A stretch of DNA of 64,000 nt from Aquimarina sp. BL5. Its GTDB lineage: Bacteria; Bacteroidota; Bacteroidia; Flavobacteriales; Flavobacteriaceae. This document shows, piece after piece, positions 58,378 to 64,000 of the stretch. The DNA lies in assembly GCF_003443675.1 (NCBI RefSeq), contig NZ_CP031963.1, forward strand, positions 4,496,001-4,560,000, given 5' to 3'. Within the stretch, counting starts at the first letter, position 1. Each line of letters begins with the position of its first letter. The position numbers and the translations under genes are program-made. Below the pieces are notes generated by a model. The model was not told where the DNA came from. It was given only the letters and a program-made list of their open reading frames with translations, and searched no databases.

Positions 58378-60681
58378 ATGAGTACTACCAAGAAACGAAA
58401 TATATCCGTTTTAGGCCCCGAAACTTTTACAGGAATCAAGCTACAGGAACCTGCAGAATACGCTGCTGGACTTCCTGCAGTAAAAGTAGCACTTACCCAC
58501 GCGTTTAAAGAGATGGGTGTTGTGAAATCGGTAAGTGGTCTTTTTCAAATGAACCAAAAAGATGGGTTTGATTGCCCTGGTTGCGCTTGGCCGGATCCCG
58601 AGAAACCATCCAAACTTGGTGAATATTGCGAAAATGGAGCAAAAGCACTCGCAGAAGAGGCAACAAATAAAAAAGTAGATAAAGACTTTTTTGCTAAATA
58701 CTCTGTAGAAGAACTCTCTAATTGGTCTGATTATCAAATTGGAAAAAGTGGAAGATTGATAGAGCCGATGGTTTTAAAACCAGATAGTATTCATTATGAA
58801 CCAATATCCTGGGAGAAAGCATATGAGTTAGTGGCTAAAAAATTAAAAGAATTAAATACCCCAGATGAAGGAATATTTTATACTTCTGGAAGGTCCAGTA
58901 ACGAAGCAGCTTTTTTGTATGGCTTGTTCGTAAGAGCTTTTGGAACTAATAATATGCCGGATTGTTCTAATATGTGTCACGAATCTAGTGGAGTTGCATT
59001 AGGTGAGACTTTAGGAATAGGAAAAGGTTCTGTGAAGCTAGAAGATTTTGATCAGGCAGAAGTAGTAATGGTAATTGGTCAAAATCCAGGGACCAACCAT
59101 CCCAGAATGTTATCAGCCTTGCAAAAGTGTAAGGAGAATGGTGGAAAAATCATTAGCGTCAATCCTTTAGAAGAAGCAGGGTTAATAAGATTTAAAAATC
59201 CTCAAGAAGTTAAAGGGGTATTCGCTTCAGGGACTTCGCTAACAGATATACATCTTCAGGTAAAAATCAATCAGGATGTTTCGCTATTAAAAGTGATTCA
59301 AAAGAAATTGGCAACTTTAGATCAAGAAAATAAAGATGTGTTTGATCATCAATTTATAGCAGCCTATACCAGTGGTTATGATGAGTTGCTAAAAGACTTA
59401 GAACAATACTCTGAAAAAGAATTAATAGAATTGTGTGGGGTAGAAGAATCTTTAATTGATGAGGTTGTTCAATTATTAGCAAGAAGAAGTAAGATCATTA
59501 TTTGTTGGGCAATGGGATTGACGCAACATAAAAATGGGGTAAACAATATAAAGGAATGTGTTAATCTGTTATTGCTTAAAGGAAGTTTAGGTAAACCAGG
59601 TGCAGGAACTTGCCCTGTTAGAGGACACAGTAATGTACAAGGAGATCGAACTGTTGGGATAATGCATCACGTTTCACCAGCACTTAATGAGTCGATAGAG
59701 AAAACTTTTGGTTTCACAGCTCCTGATAAAGAAGGTTTGGATACAGTACATGCTATAGAAGCTATGAATAAAGGAAACGCAAAAGTCTTTATAGCACTTG
59801 GAGGTAATTTTTTATCAGCTGCATCTGATACGGAATTCACTGCAGAAGCACTACAGAATTGTGAGCTTACAGTTAATATTAGTACGAAGTTAAATAGAAC
59901 ACACTTAGTTGCAGGTAAGACTAGTTTAATACTGCCAACATTAGGACGTTCAGAATTAGATCAAAAGGACGGGAAACCAAGATACTTCACCGTAGAGAAT
60001 AGTATGGGGAAAGTACATCAGTCTAAAGGAATGCTACAACCAGCTTCGGACAACCTAGTTAGCGAACCAGAAATAATAGGTGGAATAGCAAATGCGTATT
60101 TTAGTGAAGGACATCCAGTACAATGGAAACAACTTAGTGAAGATTATGAGTTGATTCGAAAAAAAATAGAAGAAGTAATCAAAGGGTTCGATAATCTAAA
60201 TGTCAGATCAAAAGGTTCTGGTTTCTATTTACCTAATAATGTAAGAAATTTAGACTTCAGCAAACTACCAGAAGGCAAGGCACAATTTAGTTGTTGCGAT
60301 TTGCCAGAACATACTCTAAAAGAAGATGAATTTTTATTAATGACAATTCGTTCACACGATCAATTTAATACAACTATTTATGGGTTAGATGATCGTTATC
60401 GTGGAATTTATAATGAGCGACGCATTGTTTTAATGAATATTCAGGATATGAATAAACGTGAGCTAAAAAAGTTTGATGTCATTAATATGGTAAGCTTATA
60501 TGATGGTAAAGAAAGAAAAGCATCTAATTTTTTAGTAGTTCCTTATAATATACCACAAGGAAATATAGCGGCGTACTTTCCTGAAACCAATGTTTTAGTT
60601 CCTTATAATCATTATGCAGATAAGAGTAATACACCAATTAGTAAATCTATAGTTGTTAGTTTAGAGGTTGTTTTGTTTTGA
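58378..60681 (+). CDS. FdhF/YdeP-family molybdopterin oxidoreductase
   Basis: 767 residues, usual for YdeP. Molybdopterin-guanine-dinucleotide enzyme of the formate dehydrogenase H type. Seen: the N-terminal signature FDCPGCAWPDPEKPSKLGEY, then SGRSSNEAAFLYGLFVRAFG and CSNMCHESSGVALGETLGIG, VMVIGQNPGTNHPRMLSALQ (cofactor-phosphate loop), CPVRGHSNVQGDRTVGI and the C-terminal TIRSHDQFNTTIYGLDDRYR. There is no tat signal, so it acts in the cytoplasm. The YdeP family has no proven substrate; acid or redox stress roles are reported for E. coli YdeP. No fdhD or accessory gene is adjacent. It is the last gene before the rRNA operon. Confidence 0.92.
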   Translation: MSTTKKRNISVLGPETFTGIKLQEPAEYAAGLPAVKVALTHAFKEMGVVKSVSGLFQMNQKDGFDCPGCAWPDPEKPSKLGEYCENGAKALAEEATNKKVDKDFFAKYSVEELSNWSDYQIGKSGRLIEPMVLKPDSIHYEPISWEKAYELVAKKLKELNTPDEGIFYTSGRSSNEAAFLYGLFVRAFGTNNMPDCSNMCHESSGVALGETLGIGKGSVKLEDFDQAEVVMVIGQNPGTNHPRMLSALQKCKENGGKIISVNPLEEAGLIRFKNPQEVKGVFASGTSLTDIHLQVKINQDVSLLKVIQKKLATLDQENKDVFDHQFIAAYTSGYDELLKDLEQYSEKELIELCGVEESLIDEVVQLLARRSKIIICWAMGLTQHKNGVNNIKECVNLLLLKGSLGKPGAGTCPVRGHSNVQGDRTVGIMHHVSPALNESIEKTFGFTAPDKEGLDTVHAIEAMNKGNAKVFIALGGNFLSAASDTEFTAEALQNCELTVNISTKLNRTHLVAGKTSLILPTLGRSELDQKDGKPRYFTVENSMGKVHQSKGMLQPASDNLVSEPEIIGGIANAYFSEGHPVQWKQLSEDYELIRKKIEEVIKGFDNLNVRSKGSGFYLPNNVRNLDFSKLPEGKAQFSCCDLPEHTLKEDEFLLMTIRSHDQFNTTIYGLDDRYRGIYNERRIVLMNIQDMNKRELKKFDVINMVSLYDGKERKASNFLVVPYNIPQGNIAAYFPETNVLVPYNHYADKSNTPISKSIVVSLEVVLF

Positions 60682-60765
60682 TTTTGTATTTATTTATTTT
60701 TTTTCTGTTTGTAAGTTTAATGTTTCTAGGGTGTTATAAAAAGATTAAAATTTTCTTTAAAAAAG

Positions 60766-60798
60766 TTGTTGATTTAACGGAAAAGGGTTGTATGTTTG
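60766..60798 (+). promoter_or_regulatory. rRNA operon promoter P1
   Basis: TTG (60769-60771) and TATGTTTG (60791-60798) are separated by 19 bases, an exact Bacteroidota promoter. It is followed by CACCCGC, as in P2. The RNA should start at about 60802. Confidence 0.85.
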
Positions 60799-60941
60799 CA
60801 CCCGCAAAACGGGATATTGTTTTTGTTTAGTTCATTGATTAGGATTTTGTTTGTTTACGGTAGTTGAGGGAGTTTTTTAGGGACTCTGTTTAGTTATTGT
60901 TCAAGGCTTGAAAAAATATTTTAAATTATTTTAAAAAAATT

Positions 60942-60971
60942 TTGGTAGTTTAAAAAGGGGTTGTATATTTG
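60942..60971 (+). promoter_or_regulatory. rRNA operon promoter P2
   Basis: TTG (60942-60944) and TATATTTG (60964-60971), again 19 bases apart. The block GGGTTGTATnTTTGCACCCG is shared with P1, 173 bases upstream, so the promoter was duplicated with its start region. The RNA should begin at about 60975. Confidence 0.85.
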
Positions 60972-60974
60972 CAC

Positions 60975-61255
60975 CCGCTTTGAGAAACAAGCGAAGTTCA
61001 TAGGAATAAAAGTTATACTGGAGTAGTTTGATTTAGGTCATTTTTGAGGTTCGATTCCTTTTTGATTTACGATTAACGACCAGCAATGAAGATTGTGTTG
61101 GGTTCGTTGAAAGAGTTCATTGATATATTGATTGACAGCGCGTATTACAATTGTATTTATATAATTGTTTTACATATAAGAATTAAGACTAGAAATATTT
61201 TTGAGATTACGATTTTAAATTCCTGTTGTTATTGTTAAATAATATTTAAGAATAC
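60975..61255 (+). ncRNA. rRNA operon leader
   Basis: No gene is seen from the P2 start to 16S. GTTCATTGATATATTGATT at 61115-61133 recurs (18 of 19 bases) at 63377-63395 in the spacer before 23S, which marks it as a shared processing or antitermination signal. The rest is AT-rich and probably forms the 5' side of the 16S processing stem. Confidence 0.6.
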
Positions 61256-62780
<1,525 letters not shown>

Positions 62781-62943
62781 TAGAGAAAGACGATACACAG
62801 GAATTGTTATTTTTAGGTATTTTTAGTCTTATGCTGTTAATTAATTATTTTTTTAGTATTGAGTACGGAGTATTAAGTATTAAGTAAGGATTGTTTTAGA
62901 TTTTATCTAAGTACTCATTACTGATTACTCACTACTATAAAAC

Positions 62944-63017
62944 AGTCTCATAGCTCAGCTGGTTAGAGCGCTACACTGATAATGTAGAGGTCGGCAGTTC
63001 GAGTCTGCCTGAGACTA
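62944..63017 (+). tRNA. tRNA-Ile (GAT)
   Basis: 74-base cloverleaf: acceptor AGTCTCA / TGAGACT, D arm GCTC...GAGC, anticodon stem CTACA / TGTAG around CTGATAA (anticodon GAT), T arm GGCAG-TTCGAGT-CTGCC, discriminator A. CCA is not encoded. It lies in the 16S-23S spacer. Confidence 0.97.
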
Positions 63018-63203
63018 CGATTTTAGTATAAAGTATTAAGTAGGAAGTAATGAGTAAAAAAAAGACTTATTATGGATTATTTAAGGCTTACTACTATGAA
63101 ATTAAGTTCATAATTATATTATTGAAAAGGAAATTTTAGAAGTTGAGAATTCATTACTTCATCATTCGATATTCTGAATTCGACATTTAGGATTTCAAAT
63201 AAT

Positions 63204-63277
63204 GGGGGATTAGCTCAGCTGGCTAGAGCGCCTGCCTTGCACGCAGGAGGTCATCGGTTCGACTCCGATATTCTCCA
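63204..63277 (+). tRNA. tRNA-Ala (TGC)
   Basis: 74-base cloverleaf: acceptor GGGGGAT / ATTCTCC with two G-T pairs, anticodon stem CCTGC / GCAGG around CTTGCAC (anticodon TGC), T arm ATCGG-TTCGACT-CCGAT, discriminator A. The Ile-Ala order in the spacer is the standard one. Confidence 0.97.
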
Positions 63278-63376
63278 CAATTCTTTAGGTATAGGATTGA
63301 TAGTTTATAAATCACAGGATTCACATAGTGAAAAAGTATTTATGATCATTGATTTTATATTGTTATTAAGAAAAAC

Positions 63377-63395
63377 GTTCATTGACATATTGATT
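63377..63395 (+). promoter_or_regulatory. Conserved rRNA leader element, second copy
   Basis: GTTCATTGACATATTGATT differs at one base from 61115-61133. It sits about 130 bases before 23S, while the first copy sits about 120 bases before 16S, so each large rRNA has one at the same distance. Confidence 0.6.
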
Positions 63396-63523
63396 TAAAG
63401 AATACGAGCATTAATTGTTCTAGAAATAGGATGATTAATGATAATAAATTAAAAGAGTGTTTTGTTATCTTTTATCGGAGATAACAAGACGAATAAACTA
63501 AAAGAGCAAGTTAAAGCAAAGAC

Positions 63524-64000
63524 GCATAAGCTAATTAAGGGCGTATGGGGAATGCCTAGGCTCTCAGAGGCGATGAAGGACGTGATAAGCTGCGAAAAGC
63601 TGTGGGGAGTGGCACATACACTATGATCCGCAGATATCCGAATGGGGCAACCCACTATATTGAAGATATAGTACCTAGCAATAGGGGCGAACCCGGAGAA
63701 CTGAAACATCTAAGTACCCGGAGGAGAAGAAAACAAAAGTGATTCCGTTAGTAGTGGCGAGCGAACGCGGATTAGCCCAAACCAGTATTGTTACGGCAGT
63801 GCTGGGGTTGTAGGACCACGATATAAGATGTATATTGAATTAGAACAGTTTGGAAAGACTGACCAAAGAGGGTGATAGTCCCGTATAGGTAAGATATATT
63901 GATTTAGTGGTATCCTGAGTAGTGCGGGACACGTGTAATCCTGTATGAATCTGTGGGGACCATCCCATAAGGCTAAATACTCCTGAGAGACCGATAGTGA
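63524..64000 (+). rRNA. rrl: 23S ribosomal RNA, 5' part
   Basis: Starts near 63524 by alignment with the E. coli 23S start; the conserved CAGAGGCGATGAAGGACGTG is at about 63567 and GTAGTGGCGAGCGAACGCGG at about 63751. The gene runs off the right edge, so only about 475 bases are present. Confidence 0.97.

Overview
The window is AT-rich chromosomal DNA from a marine-type member of the Flavobacteriaceae (Bacteroidota); an Aquimarina-like genus is a reasonable guess but cannot be fixed from the sequence alone. Signs are the 16S rRNA gene at the right end, type IX secretion system (T9SS) sorting domains, a PorP/SprF protein, a PL7 alginate lyase, Bacteroidota-specific families (DUF4230, DUF4136, DUF5522, Porin_10), promoters of the Bacteroidota type (TTG, about 19 bases, TAnnTTTG), and an almost complete lack of Shine-Dalgarno sites although the 16S tail keeps CCTCC.

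Layout. 1-7.3 kb: a secreted esterase (cut by the left edge), small envelope proteins, an alginate lyase lipoprotein with a palindromic operator, then a compact run of a PLP-dependent deaminase-family enzyme, a peptidoglycan hydrolase with LysM, and hemL. 7.3-21 kb: a TPR histidine kinase, an acetyltransferase, a large zinc metalloprotease, membrane proteins (YiaA, a ceramidase-like protein, DUF2157 and GDYXXLXY partners) and a SPOR protein. 21.3-28.6 kb: a giant T9SS-exported surface protein paired with PorP/SprF, then a PhoD-type phosphatase. 28.7-30.4 kb: lysS.

30.5-44.8 kb is the accessory part: a GIGT-repeat surface protein, a two-gene RHS system ending in an unrecognised variable C-terminal tail, a likely immunity gene, a RAYT (REP-associated tyrosine transposase) enclosed by inverted REP hairpins, an orphan lipoprotein, several families of dispersed palindromes, a candidate structured RNA of about 270 bases, a PD40 protein, and a small precursor peptide with a double-glycine leader and a cystine-knot-like six-cysteine core. 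44.8-60.7 kb returns to envelope and housekeeping genes: a thioredoxin-TPR protein, DUF1573, a membrane-anchored LuxR-type regulator, YqaE/Pmp3, lipB, a three-gene surface-protein group, rnhB, a putative porin and an FdhF/YdeP molybdoenzyme. 60.7-64 kb is an rRNA operon: two near-identical tandem promoters, 16S, tRNA-Ile, tRNA-Ala and the start of 23S.

How it fits together: many products are exported lipoproteins, T9SS cargo or outer-membrane proteins, as expected of a gliding, polysaccharide-degrading bacterium. The best candidates for undescribed biology are the RHS tail with its neighbour gene, the REP-enclosed RAYT whose last codons lie inside a REP, the cystine-knot-like peptide, the covarying hairpin repeat shared by the 30.7 and 42.3 kb regions, and the alternative-pairing RNA at 42.5-42.7 kb.
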